A stretch of 64,000 nt of DNA from Bursaphelenchus xylophilus (Eukaryota > Nematoda > Chromadorea > Rhabditida > Aphelenchoididae), in assembly GCA_904066235.2 (NCBI GenBank), contig CAJFCV020000002.1, forward strand, positions 10,354,001 to 10,418,000, given 5' to 3'. Below, piece after piece: positions 9,797-20,699 of this stretch (its first letter is position 1; the number at the start of each line of letters is the position of its first letter). The notes under the pieces are model-generated. The model saw only the letters and a list, made by a program, of their open reading frames with translations. It was not told the origin of the DNA and did no database searches. Made by a program: the position numbers and the translations under genes.

Positions 9797-12754
9797 ATGA
9801 TGTTCCTCTCATTCCTTGCTATTTTATCGAATTTGGCGACAGTCTCCAGTATTTTTCACGAGGATTTCTGTGATCCGGCAGTGTTTTTGGAGGAATTTGA
9901 TGTGGAAGCGAATGTTTGTTGGATCCAAATGATCGGTCGAAGGGCTTTGAAGGAGCTCAAAATTGATGTTTTGCAGGTGAGGGTTACTGTAATTCTTGCA
10001 ATTTTTGGTTTTTTAGCGATTTTTGAGAAATTTTTTTTTGGAATTTTTTGATTTTTTTGGATTTTCAGAAAAAATTCGGTAAAAAAGATATTTTAATTGT
10101 GTTTTGTGAGCTAGATTACTGTAATTTTTACGCTTTTTCATCGATTTTTTGGAAAAAAAATTTGAAATTGTTTTTGATTTTTTTTAAATTTCCAACAAAA
10201 AATCGGTAAAAAAAGCTCTCCTTAACACTGCTACCCCAATATATTTTTTCCAGAAAAAATTACAGTACTATTTTCAATAAACTTTATTTTTTTTTATTTT
10301 CAGGTCGGATTTTACATGGAGGATGTGGATTTGCTCGATCCCACCAGATCAAAATCAACGAATTTAATGGTCAATTATCGTAATATTACTCGGGACTTTG
10401 AATTCAACAATTTCCAATGGATCGAGCATGAAAAATCCGCAGTTATGCTCAAATATCAGGATAAATGTGAGATTTTGGAGGAAATTTTTTAGTTTTTGGG
10501 GAAAAAGTGGAAAATAGAGGCTGTCAATTATAGTAAAAAGCTATGTAAACTAGCCCTTGTACTTTTATTTGACTGATCATGGCCTTAAATTGAAGAAAAC
10601 CCAGCGATTTTTAGATGGAAATTATAAATTTTTGGATTTTTCACAATTTTTTGGGAATTTTCTTTCAAAAATCGATTTTTGAAGCCAAAAAAAGCTATGA
10701 AGGCTGTCTTACAGTAAACTCAGAGGCTTTTCGGAGAATTTGAAACATTTATTACGCACCAAACCAAGGAAAAAATTGAGGTTTTTGAGCGAAAAATCGA
10801 AATTTTCCTATTTTTGATGACTTTTTTAGTTTTTCTTGCAGAAAATCGATTTTATGAATTGAAATTTTATGTCAGATGTATTTCACAGTAATCGTAGATG
10901 CCTTGTTCACAATTATACGGCATTTATAGCTCATATCTACTACACAATTTGAGGTTTTTGAGCAAAAACCCCAAAATTTTCCAATTTTTGATGACTTTTT
11001 TTTGTTTTTCTTCAAAAAAATCATTTTTTTCCGCTTTCCAGACCTAAAATTCCTCTTTGTCTATCGACACGATGGCCAAGTCCGCCAAGAACTCCATGTG
11101 GCCAAGAAGGCGTTCGACACTTTTGGCGTCTACGAGCTCACTTTGGCCAGATATTCCCCATTTCTTCAGCAAATTTTTGTCGTTTTCTTGGATAAAAATC
11201 GGAAAATCAGTGTGAGTTACAGTAACCCGAGGCCTAGGAAATGATATTTAATGGAAAATTCCGTATTTTAAGGCCGATTTTTAACAACATTGCGTATTTT
11301 AAAACCGATTTTTTACCTGAAAAGTTGATTTTTTCATCGAAAAACAGCTAAAGTACGGAATTTTTTGACCGATTTTACTTGAAAATTTCATTTTTTTCAC
11401 TTTTTTTTTTCACTGACAAAATTTCGTATTTTTTGACCGATTTCTTCCCGGAAATTTGATTTTTTAGTTGAAAATTTACAAAATTTCGTATTTTAAGACC
11501 GATTTTTTACCAGGAAATTTTGATTTTTTAGTGGAAAATTTACAAAATTTCGTATTTTAAGACCGATTTTTTACCAGGAAATTTGATTTTTTCACCGAAA
11601 ATTGACGAAATTCGGAATTTTAAGACCGATTTTTTACCCAGAAATTTTGATTTTTTCATCGAAAATTGGCAGAAATCCGGGATTTTTTGATCATTTTTTC
11701 TCGGAAATTTTGATTTTTTCATCGAAAATTGACAAAATTCGGAATTTTAAGACCGATTTTACTTGAAAATTTCATTTTTTTCACCGAAAATTGACAAAAT
11801 GACGTATTTTTTGACCGATTTTTTACCAGGAAATTTGATTTTTTAGTGGAAAATTTACAAAATTTCGTATTTTAAGACAGATGTTTTACCCGGAAATTTG
11901 ATTTTTTCATCGAAAATTGACAAAATTGCGTATTTTTTGACCGATTTTTTCCCGGAAGTTTGATTTTTTTAGTGGAAAATTTACAAAATTTCGTATTTTA
12001 TGACCGATTTTTCCCCGGAAATTTTGATTTTTTCATCGAAAATTGGCAAAAATCCGGAATTTTTTGACCATTTTTTCCCCGGAAATTTGATTTTTTAGTG
12101 GAGACTTTACAAAATTGCGTATTTTTAGACCGATTTTTAACCTGAAGATTTGACTTTTCCATCGAAAATTGGCAAAAATCCGGAATTTTTTGACCATTTT
12201 TTCCCGGAAATTTAATTTTTTTCATCGAAAAATTTCGTTTATTTTTCAGATTCTCGAAAGATACCGTCTTATCACAACTGCCCGGGGATTTCTGGTCAAA
12301 AAACTGAAACGTCAATATTTGGGAAGGCATGTGACGGACTTGGCCGTCGATCGCCTGGCCAATGATTTGGTCGGACTGGTCCGACAACCCATTGGTCAGA
12401 TGATTTTACGAGGCCAACTAGTGAATGACACTGTTTTGATGGAGAAGATCGCCGAAACTGGGGTCAATAGCCGATTGGTGGCGGTAAAGGAGGAGCATTT
12501 GTTGATGGTTGTGGACCATCCAAGGCATGGAGAGGAGGTGGTCATGTATAATATGGCCAGTAAGTTTTTTTGGGGTGCTTTGGGATTTTTGGATTTTGCA
12601 CAGTGCAGTTTTTTTTTTTTTTTTTTTTTTTTGAACGCATTTTTCAGACATGACCTCCAGCAGTTGTCTGTATCGTATTGGTCGAGGGCTGGAACCGATT
12701 TTCAAGCGATTTTCGATTGTTTGTGAGGACAGAAACACTACCTTGGCTATTTGA
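9797..12754 (+). CDS. Predicted secreted protein, 5 exons, unrecognised family
   Basis: Model: exons 9797-9976, 10304-10466, 11042-11211, 12250-12559 and 12648-12754, giving 309 residues. All junctions have GT/AG and frame continuity (phases 0, 1, 0, 1). The start is the first of two tandem ATGs directly after TTCTTCAG, a likely trans-splice acceptor. Residues 1-18 are hydrophobic, ending in TVSS, and fit a signal peptide. There is no second membrane span. Visible features are Cys24 and Cys41, an N-R-N-I-T sequon in exon 2, a basic LVKKLKRQYLGRH stretch in exon 4, and two cysteines in the last exon. I recognise no domain, so the function is unknown. It is convergent with the next gene, with about 130 bp between stops. 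Intron 3 is filled by tandem repeats. Confidence 0.75.
11230..12235. repeat. Intronic tandem repeat, about 60 bp unit
   Basis: Degenerate units of about 55-65 bp fill intron 3 of the 9797 gene. Each unit reads approximately TTTTAAGACCGATTTTTTAC, CGGAAATTTGATTTTT, TCATCGAAAATTG, ACAAAATTCGTA. I see about 15 units. Variants differ in having TTAGTGGAAAATTTAC in place of TCATCGAAAATTG. Confidence 0.85.
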
Positions 12755-12801
12755 CTCATCTCATTCTGCAATCTATTTTATATTTATGTAATGTTTAGTG
12801 A

Positions 12802-12807
12802 AATAAA
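12802..12807 (+). terminator. Polyadenylation signal AATAAA
   Basis: AATAAA lies 47 nt after the stop of the upstream plus-strand gene and is the only canonical hexamer before the convergent neighbour. Confidence 0.6.
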
Positions 12808-12861
12808 AAACAAAGAATCCTCATTATTTTCCCGACGCTCAAAAGCAAAAATCCAATTCTT

Positions 12862-12867
12862 TTTATT
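12862..12867 (-). terminator. Polyadenylation signal AATAAA (minus strand)
   Basis: TTTATT on the plus strand reads AATAAA on the minus strand, 16 nt past the stop of FamX-A. A truncated CATTATTTTCCCGAC MITE end sits between the two convergent genes at about 12822. Confidence 0.6.
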
Positions 12868-12882
12868 CGAATTTCTTTCAAA

Positions 12883-15809
12883 TTACATTGTAATCATAAA
12901 AATGGCCAATAGAATTGCACCAACATCTCCTACAAAGTCCGAGGCAGCGTTTTGATAAAAATTTTGATATTTTAGGCCGTCTTGCACAAATTCTGGCTGT
13001 AGCTCTTCCTCCGTTTCACTGATCGACGGGAATTTAACCGGCTTGTAGGCGTCTAGAGGAAGAGGTTTCAAGGTGGACGTTGTTGGAGCAGTGGACTCGA
13101 TAGGAGGCGACGTAGTGGTGGTAGTTCGCTGCAACATCAGCTCAAAGATTTTGTCTCCTGCTTTGGGCTGAGGCATCACTCCGCGGATCTCCTTTCCTCC
13201 GCTAAAAACAAATTTTTTTATTGCGGATTAAGTAAGAGACTTACATATCGTCTTTTGGCATGCCCCTCTCCATTAGTTTGGGGACCAGCGAAGCGACATC
13301 GGAGAAGTAAAAGACTTCGCTGAAAAACACAAATATATTGACTTCGACCTTATGTCCTTTTCAAACAATTCTACATTCCCCAAGATGACTAATACTATTT
13401 CAAACATTGTTTGTCGCTTTTCGCCAAGCTTCGTTTTGCGTCCCGCCGCGAAAACAAACAAATTCAGGATACGGTAGCTTCTTTTTGGCGTTTTTCTTCG
13501 CAAAGTTTTTGGTGTTGATTCCATGTAGAAATTGATGTTTTCGCAATATTGGTAAGTTTTTTCCGTTGGGGGTTTTTTAGATTTTTGTGCAAAAAATATT
13601 TGGGGATAATGCTTCCATCAAAATAAAAATATTCATCCCAAAAAGTAATAATTTTTGCCAAAACAGACCATCTTCATTTTTTACCAACTTTCACAAAATG
13701 AAATCACTGCTGTTTCTGAAAAGCGCGAGCTAATTTATGCCAAACTTACAAGGGAAGTACTTGAAGTGTGACGCTCAGATTTTGATGAAACTTGGCACAA
13801 ATTTAGAATAATTTTTTCTAAGATATATGCGGGAATCCTAGCTCGCGCTTTGCAGAAACAACCGAGATTTTTAGATCGAAAGTCGGCGAAAATTTGGGAC
13901 TTTTTGCCGAATTTCGGCACGAAAAGTTTCATGCCTATTTCAACCGTAAAGAATAATGTTTCTACAAAAAATCAAAATTTTCCGCACGAAACTGCCAAAG
14001 TTATGGGCAAAAAGCGGTTTTCTCTCTGACCGCTCTCCACGTTGAGCGTGCTCTCTCGGCGGCAAAAATCGTTCAATATCTCGGCGGCGCCCGCAAAGCG
14101 CGAGCTAAAACTTTCAGGAATTGATATTTAGTCCATACCCGATGTGTGTGCAAAATTTAAAGAAAATCTGAGCGTCACACTTGAAGTACTTCCCCTGTTA
14201 GTCAAAATCGGAGCGCCAAGCTTCGAGAATTTCCGGTGTCAAAAAAGCCCCATGGTTTGATGCCCAAAATCCCCCAAAATCGCAAATCCCTTACTTTTCT
14301 GGCATGTGGATGTGATGGAATCGATAAATTGGGACAAAATCGTTGAGCGCCGGCTTCCATCGCTGCTCCATGATGAAATCGCCCATTCGCAAGACGGACG
14401 GATACGGGGTGTAGTGAATAGTGCCATCTCTGGGATCAATTGCGCAGTATCTGTTTTTATCTCCCTGAAATTATCGTATAAGTCCATAGAAATTTCTAGG
14501 AAAGGAAATAACAAAGTTTTTGCAAACTTACAAAGCACTTCTTCGTGATAAGGTCCACAAAATTGTTGGGAATTTCCTCGTTCGGAATCGCGGAGACAAG
14601 CTCCACTCCGTAGCTGGAAAAAAATCAAGTTTATAGAAATTTTTCATCTTCAAATTATTCCAAATCGTTTTCCGCACCCACCTCCAATAGTCTTCATCAA
14701 GCCGGCCCCAACGGGTGGTGTGCCTTAAGCGAAATTTGTAGCTTTCCTCCGGGTCGAAGTTCATGTATCTATTCAACTCAACGGCATGGGTGGCGTTGAG
14801 GAAGAGCCATTTGTTGTAGATGATTGAATGTTTCACGTCGTCGTCACGGACTTTCTCGCGCTGAAAATACCACAACAAATGTACTCTAGAAGCTGCGCCC
14901 AAGCTTGCTAACAAACAAGCTTTTTTATTGGTAAAAACTTGGTCAAAAAGGCATTTGTGTAGTGTGTAAAAGTTCATATGATTTTTTCACCCTTACAAAC
15001 CAAAATTAGGCAGCTAATTTTTACATATTCTGAATCAGAAAAATTTTGCGAATTTTTTGATATGTCTCGACCTGTAACTCCATATCCCATTGAAGTACTT
15101 TCCTTGTAAGTTACCATACATCTAAAGACCATCTAATTTGGTTCCCATACGGAAGCAATAACTTCAATCTAGGACGGATTTTATCGTATAAAACGAGACC
15201 GCAGTCTGCAGCGGTTTAAGGTAAAAAACAATACGTATCAACCTATGTTTGAGTAAAAACGACACCTACTTTTATGAAATCGCTCATGACCCGGAACACT
15301 TTGTGTCCATGTGTGTCTTCAGCCAAATGCTTTCCCGGCTCGTAAAACCTGATGACTTCGGCTCGGTCGGAACTGAACTCCACAAACATTTTGTTGTCGG
15401 CGCCTGGGATCGGATGGCGGCATACGACCCGGGGAAACCATGAGGTGTCCCAATCATCTCCTAACGTCGTATGCTCCGTGGCTTTTCGGTTCTTGGCTGA
15501 AAAGAATAAAAATTCGCTTTTCGGACTTACATTGGACGAATTCAAAATTGGCAAATTGACGTGTAATCCTGAAAAGAGGAATGCTCGGAAAAAATGATTT
15601 AAATGTTTGTGGAATGTGTCCAAGTGAAAAACCCCATAAAAATCATACCATACGAATTCGATCGCGTAGTCCTGGAAACTGTCCACATCAAGCTCATGGC
15701 AAATCATGTTTTCCTCGCATGTGTCTTTCAAAAAAGACTTCATATCGTCATTGTATGAGACGGAGACCTGCCAGAGAAGTAGAGAAACGACCGTACGGAA
15801 AGTCATCAT
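12883..15809 (-). CDS. FamX-A: predicted secreted glycoprotein of a local four-copy family
   Basis: Eight exons: 15649-15809, 15531-15568, 15270-15496, 14682-14860, 14532-14613, 14295-14464, 13245-13319 and 12883-13201, giving 416 residues. The start is the first ATG after a TTTTCGTCAG acceptor (15819-15821); the next codon is also ATG and aligns with the other copies. The N-terminus (TFRTVVSLLLWQVSVSY) is a signal peptide. Five cysteines are shared with copies B and C: two in CxxxxxC of exon 1, VCRHPIPG in exon 3, KKCF in exon 5 and RYCAID in exon 6. A sequon, LNATHA, sits in exon 4. A Pro/Thr linker precedes a short hydrophobic C-terminus, which could be a GPI-type signal or tail anchor. 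The family function is unknown to me. It is inverted relative to copies B-D and the most diverged. Confidence 0.8.
13746..14200. mobile_element. TTACAGGGGAAGTACTT-family foldback in FamX-A intron 6
   Basis: The left end AAGGGAAGTACTTGAAGTGT mirrors the right end ACACTTGAAGTACTTCCCC, and GACGCTCAGATTTTGATG mirrors the subterminal GAGCGTCAC block. Length is about 455 bp. Another full copy lies at 42595-42926, with halves at 34603 and 46993. It is absent from the same intron in copies B and C. Confidence 0.85.
14872..15240. repeat. Foldback fragments in FamX-A intron 3
   Basis: Contains a GCGCCCAAGCTTG piece, a block (GGCAGCTAATTTTTACATAT to ATATGTCTCGACCTGTAACT) shared with FamX-D intron 3 at about 63735-63810, and a CCATACGGAAGCAATAA to AGTCTGCAGCGG piece of the GGAAAAAGTTCC family. 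There are no intact ends. Confidence 0.55.
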
Positions 15810-15821
15810 GCGCAAAAACTG

Positions 15822-16380
15822 ACGAAAATGGAAAGATGAAACAATCTATTTGATGGAAATTTCTCAAGGTTTGCACTTCTTACGAAATTTGCATAATCGA
15901 AGTTTGAGCCACACATATGACCTCTATGAGATAAAATTCAGGTGGAGGGGGGATTTTTTGGTATAGGTTCCTTATTCTGGCCACATCGTATATATTTAAC
16001 TTCGCGCAAAAATAGTCAGCATCGGCCAAATTTGGAATGCAGGTTTAGCTCACCATTCTAAACGCAAGAACATTGGATTTGCTTAGTTCGGTTCCTCTTG
16101 GGTACGGGCTCACCCTTAAAAAAAGGCTGTAGACGGCGGTGTCGGTTTGTCGTTGTTCGGACGTTTCCGCCATTGTCCTTTCACTGTCAGAGTCCAAAAA
16201 AATTGTTGCGACTTGAAAATTGGAACAAGTTTTTATTTCTTCTGCTTCGCCACCTGGTAAAGAATATTGTGTATTCATTACGCATTATAATACGTGAGCA
16301 AAATCAAGTAAGAGAAAGCTTAAAGAAACTCTAATATCAAAATTTGTAAGGTACGATTATGTTTCAGCTGATGGAAACAA
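15822..16380. other. Upstream region of FamX-A with a possible exon fragment
   Basis: A minus-strand open frame at 16045-16278 (77 codons from ATG) has mixed, protein-like composition and ends at a good GTGAGC donor (16054). A TTTACCAG acceptor-like site lies upstream at about 16255. It could be one exon of a decayed or unrecognised gene. No partner exon or family could be assigned. The rest holds a decayed CCTTATTCTGGCCAC repeat end at about 15968. Confidence 0.3.
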
Positions 16381-16953
16381 GTTTTTACGAAAGTACCCCG
16401 TCTTAAACCGGAACCATCATACACAACATTAAGTATTAATGTCTGAAAACTTGAGAGAATATAGTTTTACCGGGTTTTTCATATATCAGTGTTGAGTCCT
16501 TGCTATACATTAGAACATTTACGTAGTAATAAGACACAGTTTTGCATCCTTTTTTCAAATAATTATAATTTTATAGAGTAGGAGACTAAATAATGTACAA
16601 ACCACATATTAATATTCAAAAAATCCAATAACACCATTTTTGCCACAATTTCTATTACGGTAAAAGCGTCGTACAAGACTTAAAAATTACGGTTTTCATT
16701 ATTTGGCTTATTGAAATTTCAATTACGAGGCTGTTGTCATGCAATCTGAAAAGAAATTACGATCCATACAATGTGTATCAACCTCTCATTTTGCCAATCC
16801 ATGAGAGCTTACGTAGGTTGAGTTTATAGGAACATATACTATATATCATAGTATATCAGTATTATATATAAATCTGTTACGCCATACCAAGACGATCATA
16901 GTACTATATTTATTAATATAGTTATGTAATGCTTGCCCTTCTAAGGTCACGAG

Positions 16954-17287
16954 TTAATCACTTATTGGCTCGTAAATGGCTGGAGCATCCCCAGAAAATC
17001 TGGCAATCCAGCCAGGGAGCTCGGCCTGAAAGAGTAGGAGGGGTTGGCCTACCGCGAAGGGGGCCTCCTTATGGATAGCCAATTGGCTGTTGGAGACTAC
17101 ATAGGACCCCACCGAGTCGGTGACGGTGATATGGGTCTCTGTGTAAGTCATCACGGTGCCAAGGATGACATTCACCCTCGGCGTCGACAAAGCGTTAGTC
17201 TGATGGCTGTCGCCCGAACGATGGGGAGGCCTTCGACTTGATAGCTTTGCGGGCCAAGGTCGGCTACGCTGTGGATCCTAAAAGGAC
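16954..17287 (-). other. Isolated 110-codon open frame, possible gene remnant
   Basis: From a TAG at about 17288 the minus strand stays open to the stop at 16954. The upstream half is basic and Pro/Arg/Ser-rich. The downstream half has alternating beta-like hydrophobics (VNVILGTVMTYTETHITVTD) and a hydrophilic end. There is no ATG at its head, so it would be an internal or final exon. Codon content looks more protein-like and G+C-richer than its surroundings. I do not recognise it; retained coding fragment or chance are both possible. Confidence 0.3.
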
Positions 17288-19904
17288 TCCCAACGGGGAT
17301 TCGTAGCGGGCGTCATCGAGGGGAGTTTAAATTTTAACTTCGCTTGGCAGCGTAATATCTACTTTGTATTCGTTATGAGCTCCTGTTGGGCTTCATCCGA
17401 AAGGTTCCTACTTTTGATTATCTGAGTAGCCAGACTATTAATAGATTTTACTATTACGATTTGATTCGAACTAATCTGAGCAATGTCCCTGCGTAAGGAG
17501 GACTCAAGTGCCCTAGCTTTGGAATTACGGAATTTATGATTGTTGGATTTTAATGTGGCCGTTGTTCAGGTTGTTCTGTAAAGACAGGCTCAGATGGCTC
17601 ATTAGTTTTAATCTGTAGGCCAAGATGGTCTACGTTTTACGATAAAGATTCCTAGAGAATGACTAAATTTTTCTTTTTTTATAATTTTGTATTTTTATTG
17701 AATTTTTATTTGATTTTCTTAGATTTTGTAATATATAAGTATATACTATAAAAATGTTATACTACATGTTATGTACAACTAACGAAAAGTTACAAGAAAA
17801 GAAAGAAAAGGGAACTAAAGAGAGAAAAATAAAACACGAAATAACACACGAAAAAGAAAGTTAATAACTGCAGCCGAAAATTATCCACGTATAATGCGCG
17901 CAATATTATATGAGTCTAAGAATCTGATGACAATAATAACTTCAAATGAAATTAACCAAATCGACAGACGCATTGTATGCGGCTGATCAGGAGATCGCGG
18001 GCAAAAGGTAGTGAGTTGTGGCGCAAGAACCGTTGGCTAGAACGGTTGATAAGATAAGTCGGTACCGGACTTTTCTCACCGAAGTTGATAGCGGCGATAT
18101 GCATACGAAACGAGACTGGTCTCGGTCGCATCGAGACGGTCGTAAGGATAAAAAAACGAAAGGAATCGTTTTTTATCTTAATTTTGATTACGATGACCTC
18201 GATTATTAGTTGCGACAATTACGCGACTCGCTGCTACCAGTAAAATATTTTGCTATGCTCACTATTTGTCGTCAAAAGGAAGGTGATTACGATCCAACAG
18301 GAAAGATTGGTGCTTTTAAAAAAATGTAGATATAAAGGAAGAAAAAACTTGGGACGAACTGTCATGTCGCTTTTGATGATACGATTCCGGGTCAGTATAT
18401 TGTCACCACCCACTTCTAGTGGTGTTACGATGGACTCACCCACGTCCTAATGAGGAAACGGTATCACCGTCTTCCACAGCCCGGTTCCCCGCATCCCCAA
18501 CAACTTATGGAACAACCTTATATGTCATGGTGTTTTTATTGCCTTCAAAATGAGACAGCCATGTTCACTCCCATTCCAACCTCTTTCCGATTTACGGATC
18601 GCAAGCCCTTTTATACCGAAGTTCGTTGCGCAACCAACAACGCCAACCTCGCAAAACCGAGGAGGCACGTTGGCCGCGACAATATGGAACGGAGCTTTTA
18701 CGAATGTACCCCATCTTAAATCGGAACCGCACTTTCTTATGCATGCTGGTGGAAGTACCAATATGAGGTTACGTTATGAAATCTGATGTCCTTCAATTTC
18801 TTGTCATGCCTGCGAATATAAGTTCTTCTTGGCTTTCAGTCTGACAATCCTTCCACGCTATGCCTAAACAATTTACGTAGTAATAACACACAGTTTTTCC
18901 TCCTTCTTCGCAAAGCAATAACATCTGTCTCCAGAATTTTTCCATTGTATATACAAGATGTATTAATGTTCATAAAATCGTGGCAAACCATTTTGCCACA
19001 AGCTTCATTACGTCGCAATCGAAGGGTTTCATACATTTAAATACTGCTGTTTTGCAGTAAAAAGTAATGTACTTATTACGTCAAACTTCTTCCAGTTCGA
19101 TGAAATTGTTATTTTCTGAGACTGCAAGCCTTAATTGTTCCGCGTCGGACGATCAGGTTATTCCTTGTGTTTGCTAGCTTACGATTTAAGCAGATTTACC
19201 GAAGAGCCCTGTCCATGCAACAGGGTTTCAGCGGTTGCTGTCTCCTAGGCACAAATTTTGCGATATCAGTTCCGAAATCACTGCCAGTGCCTAAAAAAAT
19301 TTTACTGTGACGATTACGCCACTCGCTGCTACCAGTTAAATGTAGATGGTTTTCCCACCATTTGTCGTTTAAACAATCAAATTACGTGGCCAACGTTGTG
19401 TTTTTAAAACTGCAAAAAGGAACTTACGATCTAGATTAGAGAAATTTTTGCTCCGATTTCTCGGGACAAAGTTGTACGAAGTCAGGGAAGGATTTTTGCC
19501 CCTCCCAACGCGATGGGCCAACCAATGGTCGATTTCCATTACGGCATGTTATACCACGAACCTGTTGTTGAATTGGTTTGAGGCCATTGGACCTCAAATT
19601 ATATACGTACATTGCAAGGTTTTCATAATGAAATTACGTCTATCATCGAACAGTTCTGTCCGAAACAAAAAGGACGGATTTGCCCACAGAGAACGGCGCG
19701 TTCTGTTTACGGCCAGCTGTCTGTTTGACAAAACGTAACGTCCTACGTGGTCTGACACTGTAATATGATGTTTGCAGAATGAGGCGAAGCTCGCTAGAAG
19801 GAGATCAACATTTGCAGTGAGACTTACAAGTCGTTTTTACGGGTTCTTACAGACAAATAAAACCATAATACAACATAATGATTATATATAAATATTAATT
19901 TACG

Positions 19905-19998
19905 ACTTAATGCTGATTCCGAGAGGGATCGCACCTTAATGCTGATCCCGAGAGGGATCTCTTGGGATCGCACCGAAGGCGGGGGTGGGCTCTTACAC
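19905..19998 (+). repeat. Short GC-richer tandem repeat
   Basis: TTAATGCTGATTCCGAGAGG and TTAATGCTGATCCCGAGAGG repeat directly (about 26 bp apart), each followed by GATC-C-CACC, then GGCGGGGGTGGGCTC. No function is inferred. Confidence 0.6.
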
Positions 19999-20699
19999 TA
20001 GCCATAGGTTTTTAGCCTTAATCAACTAATTATTTATTGTTGTTAAATACGACAGTAAATAACCGGGGCGGAACAACGCGACTCGCTGCTACTAAATCTT
20101 TCTTTACTAGGGACTTATCGTCTTCGAGTATTTTATAATTTACGGGATCTTGTCTATTTTAATTCTTATTGCGGACATGGTCACCTTCCCATGTTCGAGA
20201 CCGCCGGTAGTGGCAAATTCTGCCTATGCTCTTTCTTAATGGTGACTTTTTTAGTCAAAATAGTAAAAAAAATTACGTCTATTGTCTCCGATAAACGTTT
20301 TTCATTTAGCTGAAAAGAATCAGAAACCAAAAGTGACCAGTTAGCCTAACCTGGTCACTTGACGGGTATAACATTTAATTGCTACGTTGAGAGCTCAATG
20401 TTTATTTATTGGCCTTATAATTACAACTACAACATTAAATAACAAATATTCAATTACGTTTACTGTTATATATTATATTATTAATAACATCTCGTCGCGA
20501 CCTCTCTCTGACTTGCTTCGCCCTCGGCTCTTCGCCGGGGCGCTTATCAGTCCCCTTTACTCCACGAAAAGCAAGTTACGACCGCTATGTAAATTGAAAT
20601 TTACGTCATATTGGTGAGTGGCGTATATATCGGTATTATATGTGTAGTGGCTCAATACCAGACAAGGTCGGAATGATGATGTTTATTACTGAACAATCC

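Noticed and set aside
12418..12771. 117-codon minus-strand frame
   Set aside because: It is antisense to well-supported exons 4 and 5 of the plus-strand 309-residue gene and crosses a poly-A run.
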